Of a DNA stretch of 64,000 bases, positions 26,359 to 35,070 are shown one piece after another. Within the stretch, counting starts at the first letter, position 1. Each line of letters opens with the position of its first letter. The notes below the pieces were generated by a model, which had not been told where the DNA came from, made no database searches, and was given only the letters and a program-made list of their open reading frames with translations. Source of the stretch: Pseudomonas xionganensis (GTDB lineage Bacteria > Pseudomonadota > Gammaproteobacteria > Pseudomonadales > Pseudomonadaceae); the NCBI RefSeq assembly GCF_009763245.1, contig NZ_WKJZ01000001.1, positions 2,102,810 to 2,166,809 on the forward strand, written 5' to 3'. The translations under genes and the position numbers were made by a program.

Positions 26359-27189
26359 TTAGTTGCTAAAACCCAGGCGCTGGCGCCAGCGTTGCTCCAG
26401 GGCCTTGCTGTCGTGGTCGTTGGGGTGGAAGCCCGGGCGGTAGTAATCCAGGTAGGGCAGCAGCAGCTTGGTAAGGAAGCCGTTGCGTGGGCCGAATAGG
26501 GTCTTCAGGCCCTTGCCCCAGCTGCGCCAGTTGAACAGCTGGCCGTCCTTGCGCAGCAGGTGCACCTGGAACCAGCCGATCACGCCGAAGAAGATCAGGG
26601 TGGTGATGGCCATCATGATGGTGCGGGTGAAGTAGCCGCCGTAGACCTTCTGGTACACGTCGTAGCAGACCGCCTTGTGCTCGTTTTCCTCGATGGCGTG
26701 CCACATCCACAGCTGATAGAGCTTGGGGTCGTTCATCTGGGTGGTGAGGTCTTCGCGCTGCAGCAGCTGCTCGGCCATGGTCGCGGTGAAGTGTTCCAGG
26801 GCGCAGGTGGCGGCCAGGCGCTGCTTCTTGGTGGTGATCCTGGTCACCCATTCCAGCAGCACCTTGATGCGCAGCTCCAGCCGTTCCAGATCGATGCCAT
26901 GCTCGGCGGCGTAGTCGTTATAGGCGGCATGCTCCTTGGAGTGCATGGCCTCCTGGCCGATAAAGGCGCTGATGTCCTTCTTCAGTTGCGGCTCGGTCAC
27001 CTTGTCGCGCACCGCGCGCACGCTGTCGACGAAGAACTTCTCGCCATAGGGGAACAGCGACGACAGGTTGTTCATAAAATGGCTCATAAAGGGGTCGCCG
27101 GCGAACCAGAACTTCTGGCTTTCGCTGAAGCTGAAGTCCATGCGGCGAACCGGGAAACTGGCGCTGGGGGTGCTGGTCTGGGCTGTCAT
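26359..27189 (-). CDS. PF10118 family protein (predicted metal-dependent hydrolase)
   Basis: This 276-residue protein matches the family annotated as metal-dependent hydrolase (COG3687). The conserved acidic/His motifs are QEAMHSKEHAAYND, ALEHFTATMAE and WHAIEENEHKAV, spaced like the ExxH motifs of ferritin-like diiron proteins, so a carboxylate-bridged dimetal site in a helix bundle is likely. A hydrophobic segment TIMMAITTLIFFGVIGWFQV suggests membrane attachment. ATG 27189 has CAGGAG upstream. The reaction is unknown. It stands alone between terminators. Confidence 0.85.
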   Translation of the reverse strand: MTAQTSTPSASFPVRRMDFSFSESQKFWFAGDPFMSHFMNNLSSLFPYGEKFFVDSVRAVRDKVTEPQLKKDISAFIGQEAMHSKEHAAYNDYAAEHGIDLERLELRIKVLLEWVTRITTKKQRLAATCALEHFTATMAEQLLQREDLTTQMNDPKLYQLWMWHAIEENEHKAVCYDVYQKVYGGYFTRTIMMAITTLIFFGVIGWFQVHLLRKDGQLFNWRSWGKGLKTLFGPRNGFLTKLLLPYLDYYRPGFHPNDHDSKALEQRWRQRLGFSN

Positions 27190-27500
27190 TGGGGCGACTC
27201 CTGGGCATATGGCTCGGTGGCCGAGCGCTGTTGTTATTGAGCCTGTAATGGGCAGCACAGAGGCTGCCCGAGGCCTTGAACAATCTTTAGCCCAAGGACG
27301 TTTTGCCGCGAGGTCATTCCTGGCCAGGGGGGCTGGCAAAGCGCCAACTTATGGTTAGTTGTCGGACAATGGGCCAGGCACAGGATGGGGGTGTGAGGTG
27401 GCAGGCTGCGCCTGTTGCGCAGCCTGCCAGCAAGGGCCACACCCGCGCTGGATTAGGCGCGGGACGGTTCGCGGCCAGGGGCCGCTCCTACGCGTGGCGC
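27190..27500. other. Intergenic region with a strong inverted repeat
   Basis: GGCAGGCTGCGC (27400-27411) pairs perfectly with GCGCAGCCTGCC (27417-27428). A REP-like GGGACGGTTCGCGGC/GGCCGCTCCTACGCG element follows at about 27459-27495, next to the channel gene stop. I see no gene here. Confidence 0.5.
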
Positions 27501-28316
27501 TTAGCGTTGCTGGCGCAACTCGGCCAGTTCCGCGCGCAGGGCGCGCAGTTCGTCCAGCAGCAGCTGTTCGGTGGGCGAGGGCGGGGCCTGCAGGGCTTCC
27601 TGGTCGTGGGTGGTCTGCATGGCATTGACCACCACGGCGATAAACAGGTTAAGCATCATAAAGGTGGCGATCAGGATAAAGGGCACGAAGTACAACCAGG
27701 CCAGGGGGAAGGTCTCCATCACCGGGCGCACGATGCCCATGGACCAGCTTTCCAGGGTCATCACCTGGAACAGGGTGTAGAGGCTGGCGCCCAGGGTGCC
27801 GAACCATTCGGGGAAGGCCTCGCCGAACAGTTGGGTGGCCATGACCGCGGCCACATAGAACAGCAGGCCGAGGAGCATGGCGATGCTGCTCATGCCCGGC
27901 AGTGATGACAGCAGGGCCTGCACCACCCGACGCATATTCGGGTTGATCGAGATCAGGCGCAGTACCCGCAGCACGCGCAGGGCGCGCAATACGGCGAAGG
28001 GGCCACTGGCCGGAACCAGGGCGATGCCGATGATCAGGCAGTCGAACACCGCCCAGGGGTCGCGCAGCAGGGCGGGCCCGCGGGCGATAAAACGCAGGGT
28101 CAGTTCGATGATAAACAGGCCGAGGATCAGTTGATCCAGGCCATTGAGCAGGCTTCCCCACTGGGCCATCAGGCTGGCCGAGGTCTGCATGCCGAGGATG
28201 GCGGCGTTGATCAGGATCAGGATGGTGACCAGGCGGGTGATGGCGCTGCTGTCCATCAGCGCGCCCAGGCGCAGGCGCCAGTGGCTGGCGGACTGGTTAA
28301 GTTCGATTGGATTCAT
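27501..28316 (-). CDS. BacNav-type voltage-gated sodium channel
   Basis: This 271-residue protein has the six-segment plan of bacterial voltage-gated sodium channels. The S4 segment carries arginines every third position (R111, R114, R117, R120 in VLRALRVLRVLRLISI). The pore selectivity filter is TLESWS at 187-192 followed by M, as in NavAb and close to NaChBac. S6 is FVPFILIATFMMLNLFIAVVVNAM, and the C-terminus is a heptad coiled coil (LLLDELRALRAELAELRQQ) that would hold a tetramer. The start is ATG 28316 after TTTAGTGA; GTG 28325 is in frame but less likely. It stands alone next to apt. The physiological role in this organism is unknown. Confidence 0.9.
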   Translation of the reverse strand: MNPIELNQSASHWRLRLGALMDSSAITRLVTILILINAAILGMQTSASLMAQWGSLLNGLDQLILGLFIIELTLRFIARGPALLRDPWAVFDCLIIGIALVPASGPFAVLRALRVLRVLRLISINPNMRRVVQALLSSLPGMSSIAMLLGLLFYVAAVMATQLFGEAFPEWFGTLGASLYTLFQVMTLESWSMGIVRPVMETFPLAWLYFVPFILIATFMMLNLFIAVVVNAMQTTHDQEALQAPPSPTEQLLLDELRALRAELAELRQQR

Positions 28317-28346
28317 GGGGTTCACTAAATTGCACGCGGATGGGCG

Positions 28347-28390
28347 CAGGAGCGGCTATAGCCGCGAACAAAGGCGGCGTCGCTCCTACT
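28347..28390. repeat. REP-like GGAGCGGC palindrome
   Basis: CAGGAGCGGCTATAGCCGCG followed by GCGTCGCTCCTAC. It is of the same general GTAGGAGCGG type as 9380-9426 and lies in the gap between apt and the channel gene. Confidence 0.55.
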
Positions 28391-28399
28391 TAAGAAGGA

Positions 28400-28948
28400 T
28401 TAGCGGTCGTTTAGGGCAAAGGCGGTCAGGGTAAAGGTCGCGATACCCATATCCTGCAGCTTCTGCGAGCCGCCCAGCTCAGGCAGGTCGATAATCGCCG
28501 CGGCTTCGAAGATATGCGCGCCCATGCGCCGTACCAGCTGCGCGGCGGCGACCAGGGTGCCGCCGGTGGCAATCAGGTCATCGAAGATCAGCACCGAGTC
28601 GCCTTCGCAGAGGCTGTCGGCATGCACTTCCAGATGGGCTTCGCCGTACTCGGTCTGGTAGGCGGCGCTGAGCACATCGGCGGGCAGCTTGCCCTGTTTG
28701 CGGAACAGGATCAGCGGCTTGTTCAGTTCATAGGCGATGATCGAGCCGATCAGAAACCCCCGGGCATCCATGGCGCCGATATGGCTGAACTCGGCTTCGA
28801 CGTAGCGCTGGATAAAGCTGTCGGCCACCATGCGCAGGGCGCGGGGTGACTGGAACAGCGGGGTAATGTCGCGAAACACCACGCCGGGCTTGGGAAAGTC
28901 CGGCACCGGGCGGATCAGGGTCTTGATGCTGAATTCGTCGAAAATCAT
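28400..28948 (-). CDS. apt: Adenine phosphoribosyltransferase
   Basis: Apt salvages adenine to AMP using PRPP. The 182-residue protein has the usual length, with [16 protein letters not shown] at the N-terminus, [12 protein letters not shown], the [11 protein letters not shown] loop, and the PRPP-binding motif [13 protein letters not shown]. It lies just downstream of anr, 29 bp apart and in the same direction, an arrangement also found in P. aeruginosa. Confidence 0.97.
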   Translation of the reverse strand: MIFDEFSIKTLIRPVPDFPKPGVVFRDITPLFQSPRALRMVADSFIQRYVEAEFSHIGAMDARGFLIGSIIAYELNKPLILFRKQGKLPADVLSAAYQTEYGEAHLEVHADSLCEGDSVLIFDDLIATGGTLVAAAQLVRRMGAHIFEAAAIIDLPELGGSQKLQDMGIATFTLTAFALNDR

Positions 28949-28977
28949 CGCGTGTCTTCCTGGGGCAGGCGTGCCGC

Positions 28978-29712
28978 TCAGCCGTCGAGGTTGCCACCGG
29001 CCAGGGCACAGAGCTCGATGGGGTCGAGAATGTGCACTTCCTTGCCTTCGGCTTCGAGCAACTGGTTCTGTTGGAAGCGGGTAAATACCCGGGATACGGT
29101 TTCCACCGCAAGGCCCAAATAGTTACCAATTTCGTTGCGCGACATGGCCAGACGGAACTGGTTGGCGGAGAAGCCGCGGGCACGGAAACGCGCCGACAGG
29201 TTGACCAGGAAGGTGGCGATGCGCTCGTCGGCGGTCTTCTTCGACAGCAGCAGCATCATCTGCTGATCGTCGCGAATCTCGCGGCTCATGATGCGCATCA
29301 ACTGGCGGCGCAGTTGCGGCAGCTTCATGGCCAGGTCATCCAGACGCTCGAAGGGGATTTCGCAGACCGAGGTGGTTTCCAGGGCCACGGCGGACACCGG
29401 GTAGATTTCGCTGTCCATGCCGGACAGACCGACCAGTTCGCTGGGCAGGTGGAAGCCGGTGATCTGCTCGTCGCCGCCATCGCTCAGGCTAAAGGTTTTC
29501 AGGGCACCGGAGCGCACGGCGAATACCGAGTTGAAGGCATCGCCCTGGCGGAACAGGAACTCGCCCTTCTTCAGCGGGCGGCCACGTTTGACGATTTCGT
29601 CCAGGGCGTCCATGTCTTCCATGTTGAGGGAAAGCGGCAGGCACAGGCTGGCCAGGCTGCAATCCTTGCAATGGGCTTGATGGGGGCTGTGCAGCTTGAT
29701 GCTCTCGGACAT
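28978..29712 (-). CDS. anr: Anaerobic regulator Anr (FNR family)
   Basis: Anr is the oxygen-sensing CRP/FNR activator of low-oxygen genes. The [4Fe-4S] ligands are C15, C18 and C24 ([11 protein letters not shown]) and C117 (TSVCEIP). The cyclic-nucleotide-like beta roll follows, and the recognition helix reads [20 protein letters not shown], with the E--SR residues that read TTGAT half sites. At 244 residues it is the usual length. It is clustered with hemN and the cbb3 genes, two of whose promoter regions have Anr boxes (31368-31381 and 44024-44037). The 210-bp upstream region has a palindrome AGGCTCA-AA-TGAGCCT at 29799-29814 but no Anr box that I can see. Confidence 0.97.
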   Translation of the reverse strand: MSESIKLHSPHQAHCKDCSLASLCLPLSLNMEDMDALDEIVKRGRPLKKGEFLFRQGDAFNSVFAVRSGALKTFSLSDGGDEQITGFHLPSELVGLSGMDSEIYPVSAVALETTSVCEIPFERLDDLAMKLPQLRRQLMRIMSREIRDDQQMMLLLSKKTADERIATFLVNLSARFRARGFSANQFRLAMSRNEIGNYLGLAVETVSRVFTRFQQNQLLEAEGKEVHILDPIELCALAGGNLDG

Positions 29713-29922
29713 TGGTGGCGTTCCCTAGGCTTTACACGCAATGGGCATAAGCCTACAGCAGGGAGGGCTACTCAGCCAGTCGAGGACGCTGCGACTAAAG
29801 GCTCAAATGAGCCTGTTAACAGCCTGTTGGGGCTTTATAAGGGCTGTTGATAGGCCGTTAAAAGCTGACAGGTTGGGCAGCTGCAGCAGTTGGCGCTGCG
29901 ACGCAAGGCCGCAGCGCCTGTT

Positions 29923-31305
29923 TCAGATCACCCGGGAGAAGCGCTGGCGGCTCTGTTCGTTGAGGTAGTGGTCGAACAGCATGCACAGCGAGCGCACCAG
30001 CAGGCGCCCGGCCGGGCGTACTTCGATGCCCTGGGCATCCAGCTGGATCAGGCCGTCCTGGGCCATCTGCTGCAGCTGCGGCCAGATTTCGGCGAAGTAG
30101 CTGCGAAAGTCGATGGCATAGGCCTGCTCGATCTCATTGAAACTCAGGCGGAAGTGACAGATCAGCTGCTGGATCACCGCCCGGCGCAGGCGATCGTCGG
30201 CGTTGCAGTGCAGGCCGCGCAGGGTGGCCAGCTGACCATCGCCCAGGCTTTGCTGGTAGAGGTTGATATCGGCGCTGTTCTGGCAATAGAGGTCGCCGAT
30301 CTGGCTGATGGCCGACACGCCCAGACCAATCAGGTCGCAGTGCCCATGGGTGGTGTAGCCCTGGAAGTTGCGCTGCAGGCTGCCGTCTTCCTGGGCGCTG
30401 GCCAGTTCGTCATCGGGCAGGGCGAAGTGATCCATGCCGATATAGCGGTAACCGGCGGCGGCCAGTTGCTCGATGCTGGCCTGCAGCATGGCCAGCTTGT
30501 CGCCGGGGCTGGGCAGGTCACTGGTGTTGATGCGCCGCTGCGGCATAAAGCGCTCGGGCAGGTGGGCGTAGTTGAACAGCGACAGGCGATCGGGCTGCAG
30601 GGCGATGACTTCCGCCACGGTGCGGGCGAAGCGCTCCGGAGTCTGCAGCGGCAGGCCGTAGATCAGGTCGATGTTCACCGAACGGAACTGCAGGGTGCGC
30701 GCCGCTTCGACGATGGCGCGGGTTTCCTCCAGGGTCTGCAGGCGGTTGACCGCCCGCTGCACCGCCGGGTCGAGATCCTGTACGCCGAGGCTGACGCGGT
30801 TGAAACCCAGCTCGCGAAGCAGGCCCATGGTCGACCAGTCGGCCTCGCGTGGATCGATTTCGATGCTGTAGTCGCCGCTGTCGTCATCCAGCAGGTTGAA
30901 GTGCTGGCGCAGGTGGCTCATCAGCCCGCGCAGTTCATCATGGCTGAGAAAGGTCGGGGTGCCGCCGCCGAAGTGCAGCTGCTCAACCACCTGGTTGCGG
31001 TCCAGGTGGCGGCTGACGATTTCGACTTCGCGCTGCAGTTTTTCCAGATAGGGCAGGGCGCGGCCGCGATCCTTGGTGATCACCTTGTTGCAGGCGCAGT
31101 AGTAGCAGATATGGGCGCAGAACGGCACGTGCACATAGAGCGACAGCGGGCGCTTTTCCTTGGCGCTGTCGCGCAGGGCGTGCAGCAGGTCGAACTGGCC
31201 GATGCCATCGTGGAATTGCACCGCGGTGGGGTAGGAGGTGTAGCGAGGGCCGGCCTGATCGTAGCGGCGGATCAGGCTGGTATCCCATTGGATGGCGTCG
31301 AGCAT
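29923..31305 (-). CDS. hemN: Oxygen-independent coproporphyrinogen III oxidase
   Basis: HemN is a radical SAM enzyme that decarboxylates coproporphyrinogen III during anaerobic haem synthesis. The radical SAM cluster motif is CAHICYYC with C63, C67 and C70, plus C72. Downstream motifs are LHFGGGTPTFLSHDEL and SIEIDPREADWS, and the 460-residue length fits HemN proper rather than HemW. An Anr box lies 63 bp upstream of the start, fitting control by oxygen limitation. Haem supply for the cbb3 oxidases encoded upstream is an obvious link. Confidence 0.97.
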   Translation of the reverse strand: MLDAIQWDTSLIRRYDQAGPRYTSYPTAVQFHDGIGQFDLLHALRDSAKEKRPLSLYVHVPFCAHICYYCACNKVITKDRGRALPYLEKLQREVEIVSRHLDRNQVVEQLHFGGGTPTFLSHDELRGLMSHLRQHFNLLDDDSGDYSIEIDPREADWSTMGLLRELGFNRVSLGVQDLDPAVQRAVNRLQTLEETRAIVEAARTLQFRSVNIDLIYGLPLQTPERFARTVAEVIALQPDRLSLFNYAHLPERFMPQRRINTSDLPSPGDKLAMLQASIEQLAAAGYRYIGMDHFALPDDELASAQEDGSLQRNFQGYTTHGHCDLIGLGVSAISQIGDLYCQNSADINLYQQSLGDGQLATLRGLHCNADDRLRRAVIQQLICHFRLSFNEIEQAYAIDFRSYFAEIWPQLQQMAQDGLIQLDAQGIEVRPAGRLLVRSLCMLFDHYLNEQSRQRFSRVI

Positions 31306-31367
31306 GGGCGCGGTCCCGGTTTGGCTTGCAGTACCGCGGAGTCTACGAGCGACGCAGGCAGGATGCC

Positions 31368-31381
31368 TTGACCTGTATCAA
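31368..31381. promoter_or_regulatory. Anr/FNR box upstream of hemN
   Basis: TTGACCTGTATCAA matches TTGATNNNNATCAA with one change (TTGAC). It is centred about 69 bp upstream of the hemN start, a position suited to activation. Confidence 0.8.
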
Positions 31382-31391
31382 GCGCTAGCCA

Positions 31392-31448
31392 GTAGGAGCC
31401 AGCTTGCTGGCGATCCTGTAGCCCCATCGCCAGCAAGCTGGCTCCTAC
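31392..31448. repeat. REP-like perfect inverted repeat
   Basis: Arms 31392-31414 and 31426-31448 (GTAGGAGCCAGCTTGCTGGC plus GAT and its complement) are 23 bases long and perfectly complementary around an 11-base loop. The outer 17 bases are shared with 17444-17520. Confidence 0.8.
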
Positions 31449-31459
31449 GGATAAGCGCT

Positions 31460-32143
31460 TCAGTGCCCCATCAGCCAGTGCTGGTGCGGGCCGAGCAGGG
31501 TCCACAGGCCGAACAGCATGACCAGGATGCCGCCGGCCACACGGATGCCCCGCTGGCGCAGCAGGGCGGTGAGGCGCTCGGCGGCCAGGCCCGTGGCCAG
31601 CAAGACCGGCAGGGTGCCTAGGCCGAAGGCCAGCATCAGCGCTGCGCTATCGAACGCATTGCCCTGGCTGGCGGCCCAGAGCAGGGTGCTGTAGACCAGG
31701 CCGCACGGCAGCCAGCCCCACAAACCGCCCAGGACCAGTGCCCGGGGTAGGCTGGTGACCGGCGTAAAGTGTCGGGTCAGCGGCTGGATATGCCGCCACA
31801 GGCCACGGCCTAGGGCTTCGATACGGGTCAGGCCGCTCCACCAGCCAGCTAGGTACAGGCCCATGGCGATCAGCAGCAAACCGGCGGTCAGGCGCAGCCC
31901 GGTGGCCAGGGGGCCGGCCGCCAGGGCCCAGCCAGCCAGGCCCAGGAGCAGACCGGCCAGGCTGTAACTGAGGATGCGCCCGGCGTTATAGGCCAGCAGC
32001 AGATGCAGGCGGCGGCTGCGCTGCTCGGGGGGGATGGCCAGGGTCAGGGCACCCATCAGGCCACCGCACATGCCCAGGCAATGGCCACCGCCGAGCAGGC
32101 CGAGAATCAGGGCCGAGATCAGCAGCGGCAGCAGTTCAGCCAC
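31460..32143 (-). CDS. DsbD_2/SafE-type membrane protein of the cbb3 assembly cluster
   Basis: This 227-residue inner-membrane protein has about six hydrophobic segments and the PF13386-type motif GGGHCLGMCGGLMGAL at the end of the first one, with a His and two Cys that could bind copper. A second conserved GLWGWLPCGLVYSTL is also present. Proteins of this type lie next to ccoS in many proteobacteria and are annotated as sulfite exporter TauE/SafE-like. A part in copper or thiol handling for cbb3 assembly is inferred. The start is GTG 32143 (ribosome site GAGGA), overlapping the end of ccoS by 8 bp; a longer frame upstream is an antisense-type artefact. Confidence 0.88.
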   Translation of the reverse strand: MAELLPLLISALILGLLGGGHCLGMCGGLMGALTLAIPPEQRSRRLHLLLAYNAGRILSYSLAGLLLGLAGWALAAGPLATGLRLTAGLLLIAMGLYLAGWWSGLTRIEALGRGLWRHIQPLTRHFTPVTSLPRALVLGGLWGWLPCGLVYSTLLWAASQGNAFDSAALMLAFGLGTLPVLLATGLAAERLTALLRQRGIRVAGGILVMLFGLWTLLGPHQHWLMGH

Positions 32144-32351
32144 GCTTGGCGTCCTCGTCCTGGGCTTCATCCGGCTGTCTGGCCTGATCGACAGCCGCCT
32201 GATGCTTGGGGTCGTCGTCATCGAACAGGATGCTGTGGGCCGGCCCGTCCAGGTCGTCGTACTGGCCGCTGTCCACCGCCCAGAAAAACAGCCAGATGGC
32301 AAAGCCAACCAGGGCGATGGCAACCGGAATCAGGATATACAGGGCGGGCAT
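32136..32351 (-). CDS. ccoS: Cbb3 oxidase assembly protein CcoS
   Basis: CcoS is a small single-pass membrane protein needed to put haem and copper into CcoN. The 71-residue protein starts MPALYILIPVAIALVGFAIW, has the GQYDDLDGPAHSILFDDD segment conserved in the family, and ends in a charged tail. The start at ATG 32351 is preceded by GGAGA; the earlier in-frame start at 32393 is not supported. It overlaps the next gene by 8 bp. Confidence 0.95.
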   Translation of the reverse strand: MPALYILIPVAIALVGFAIWLFFWAVDSGQYDDLDGPAHSILFDDDDPKHQAAVDQARQPDEAQDEDAKRG

Positions 32352-32404
32352 GGAATCTCCGGTTTGGGTAAGGGTGGCTGGCGCTATATGCATCCACGAT
32401 GATG

Positions 32405-32607
32405 GCGTTGCGGTGGATCGGTGAAGCGTGATCCACCCTACGGGTTGTCTGGCGTCGTGCGGCTAGCGTTTTAACACCATAGGTCCATGTTAAGGGTGCT
32501 TCGCTGAAGCGTGTTTAACAACGGGCTTCCTGGCGTAGGGTGGATGTCGCTTTTTACATCCACCATTACCGCTCAGTGGTGGATCGGTAGAGCACGATCC
32601 ACCCTAC
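32405..32607. repeat. Cluster of GTAGGGTGGATC-type palindromes between ccoI and ccoS
   Basis: Three hairpins lie here: GTGGATCGGTGAAGCGTGAT with CCACCCTAC (32412-32440), the 32-base element at 32533-32564 that recurs inverted at 6572-6603, and GGTGGATCGGTAGAGCACGA with TCCACCCTAC (32578-32607). The last reaches into the 3' end of ccoI. I see no gene between ccoS and ccoI. Confidence 0.65.
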
Positions 32608-35003
32608 TGGCGGGTTAGCCGCAGGGCGTTGAGTACCACCAGCAGCGAACTGAGCGACATGCCCAAGGCGGCCCAGAGTGGAGTGATCCAGCCGAGAGCG
32701 GCGAAGGGCAGCACCGCGCAATTGTACAGGGTGGCCCAGCTCAGGTTCTCGATGATGATGCGACGGGTTCGTTGCGCCATGTGTAAGGCCTGCACCAGGC
32801 TGCCCAGGCGGTTGGACAGCAGCACGGCATCGGCGCTGGTCTTGGCCAGGTCCGAGGCCGAGCCCATGGCCACGCTGATATCGGCGGCGGCCAATACCGG
32901 CACGTCGTTGACCCCGTCGCCCAGCATCAGCACGCGCCGACCCTGCTCGTGCAGGCCTTGCAGTACCGCCAGCTTGGCATCCGGGGTGAGGCCGCCGCGG
33001 GCATCCTCGATACCCAGTTGGCGCGCCACTTCACCGACCATGGGCGAGCTGTCGCCGGACAGCAGCATGATCTGCCAGTGGCGGGCGCGGGCTGCAGCGA
33101 TCAGCTGGGCGGCGTCCTCGCGCAGGCGGTCGTCCAGCACGAACCAGGCCAGTGGTCCTGTCTCGTCACCCAGCAGCAGCCATTGCCCATGTTCGCCGCT
33201 GATGACTGGCGCGCTCTGGCCACTCAGGGCGCTGACGAAGCGGGCCTCGCCGATGCGCAGCAGGCGCCCGCCGACTCGGCCCTGCAGGCCCAGGCCCGGA
33301 TGGCTGTCGACTTCGCTGGCGGCCTCGCGGGCCTGGCCAAATGCCCGGGCGATAGGGTGTTCGGAGCGGTTCTCCAGGGCACCAGCCAGCTCCAGGCAGG
33401 CGTCGGCATCCAGATCGCCCAGGGGATGGATGGCGCTCAGGGTCAGGCGGCCTTCGGTGAGGGTGCCGGTCTTGTCCAGCACCAGGGTATCCACCTGATT
33501 CAGGCCCTCCAGCACATGGCCGCGGGTCAGCAGTATGCCCAGCTTGTGCAGGCTGCCGGTGGCGGCGGTGAGCGCCGTGGGGGTGGCCAGGGCCAGGGCG
33601 CAGGGGCAGGTGGCCACCAGCAGGGCCAGCACCACCCAGAAGGCGCGATCACTGTCGATCTGCAACCAGACCAGGCCGACCAGGGCGGCGGCGAGCAGGA
33701 TAAACAGCAGGAACCACTGTGCCACCCGGTCGGCGATCTCGGCCAGACGCGGCTTCTCGCTCTGCGCTCGCTCCAGCAGGCGGACGATGGCGGACAGTCG
33801 GGTGGCATCGCCCAGGGCCTGCACCTCGACGGTCAGCGGGCCTTCCACATTGAGGGTGCCGGCAGTGACTGCGTCACCCGGGCTGCGCGGTTGTGGCAGG
33901 TATTCGCCGGTGAGTACCGACTCATCGACACTGGACTGGCCGACCAGTACGCGGCCGTCTGCCGGGATCAGGGCGCCGGGCTGCACCAGCACCCGCTCGC
34001 CGATACTCAGTTCGCTGAGCAGGATGCGCTGGCTCTGGTCGCTGTCATCCAGGCGCAGGCAGGAAGCCGGCAGCAGCTGCACCAGCTGCGCGGTGGCCGC
34101 CGCCGTGCGTTCCCGGGCGCGGCGCTCCAGGTAACGGCCGGCTAGGAGGAACAGGGCGAACATGCCCACCGCATCGAAATACAGCTCGCCGCTGCCGGTG
34201 ACCGTGGACCAGATGCCGGCCACATAGGCGCCGCCGATGGCCAGGGACACCGAGACGTCCATGGTCAGATGGCGGGTGCGCAGGTCGCGCAGGGCACCGC
34301 GGAAAAACTGGCCACAGCAGTAGAAGACGATGGGCGTGGTGAGAAACAGGCTGACCCAGCGCAGGATCTGGTCCAGTTCGGCGGACAGGTCGACATTGAA
34401 CTCCGGCCAGGTGGCCATACTCGCCATCATCACCTGCATCCACAGCATGCCGGCCACGCCCAGCTCGCGCATGGCACGGCGGTTTTCCCGCTGCAGCTGT
34501 TCGGCGGCGGCGTCGGCCTGCCAGGGGTGGGCGGCGTAACCGATGCGGCGCAGTTCATTGAGCAACTGGCTGAGCGGCAACTGGCTGTCCTGCCAGCTGA
34601 CCTGCAAGCGGTGGTTGGACAGGTTGAGCTGGGCGCTGGCGACGCCGGGCAGGGCGCGCAGGTGTTTTTCGATCAGCCAGGAACAGGCCGCGCAGCTGAT
34701 GCCCTCGATCAGCAGGCAGGTTTCGCTGAGCTCGCCCTTGTGCTCGACGAAGGGTTGCTGCACGTCGCTGCGGTCATACAGGGCCAGCTCATCCGGCAGG
34801 GCCTGGGGCAGGCTTTGCGGGTTGGCGGCATTCTCGCTGCGGTGCTGGTAGTAGTGCTCCAGGCCGCCGGCGACAATGGCTTCGGCCACGGCCTGGCAGC
34901 CCGGGCAGCACAGCTCGCGGCGCTCGCCGAGGATCACGGCGTGGAAACGGCTGCCGGCAGGAACCGGCAAGCCGCAGTGGTAGCAGGGCAGGGGCGTGGC
35001 CAT
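32604..35003 (-). CDS. ccoI: Copper-translocating P-type ATPase for cbb3 assembly (CcoI)
   Basis: CcoI exports Cu(I) to the periplasmic side for the CuB centre of CcoN. The 799-residue protein begins with a zinc-ribbon-like CYHCGLPVP...CCPGC module, then an HMA domain with GISCAACSWLIEKHL, the membrane region, the actuator loop (LTGEYLPQ instead of TGES), the CPC metal motif (CPCALALATPTAL), DKTGTLTEG and GDGVNDVPVLAAADIS. ATG 35003 gives MATPLPCYHCG; an in-frame TTG lies 21 bp earlier. It follows ccoH in the ccoGHIS operon. Confidence 0.95.
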   Translation of the reverse strand: MATPLPCYHCGLPVPAGSRFHAVILGERRELCCPGCQAVAEAIVAGGLEHYYQHRSENAANPQSLPQALPDELALYDRSDVQQPFVEHKGELSETCLLIEGISCAACSWLIEKHLRALPGVASAQLNLSNHRLQVSWQDSQLPLSQLLNELRRIGYAAHPWQADAAAEQLQRENRRAMRELGVAGMLWMQVMMASMATWPEFNVDLSAELDQILRWVSLFLTTPIVFYCCGQFFRGALRDLRTRHLTMDVSVSLAIGGAYVAGIWSTVTGSGELYFDAVGMFALFLLAGRYLERRARERTAAATAQLVQLLPASCLRLDDSDQSQRILLSELSIGERVLVQPGALIPADGRVLVGQSSVDESVLTGEYLPQPRSPGDAVTAGTLNVEGPLTVEVQALGDATRLSAIVRLLERAQSEKPRLAEIADRVAQWFLLFILLAAALVGLVWLQIDSDRAFWVVLALLVATCPCALALATPTALTAATGSLHKLGILLTRGHVLEGLNQVDTLVLDKTGTLTEGRLTLSAIHPLGDLDADACLELAGALENRSEHPIARAFGQAREAASEVDSHPGLGLQGRVGGRLLRIGEARFVSALSGQSAPVISGEHGQWLLLGDETGPLAWFVLDDRLREDAAQLIAAARARHWQIMLLSGDSSPMVGEVARQLGIEDARGGLTPDAKLAVLQGLHEQGRRVLMLGDGVNDVPVLAAADISVAMGSASDLAKTSADAVLLSNRLGSLVQALHMAQRTRRIIIENLSWATLYNCAVLPFAALGWITPLWAALGMSLSSLLVVLNALRLTRQ

Positions 35004-35070
35004 GGACTGTCTAGCGCTCGTCAATCAGGCAAACCGCGTGCTGTGACAGCATGGGGTACGGCCTCATGGC

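Noticed and set aside
35004..35024. TTG start for ccoI
   Set aside because: The ATG at 35003 gives the usual MATPxPCYHCG beginning.
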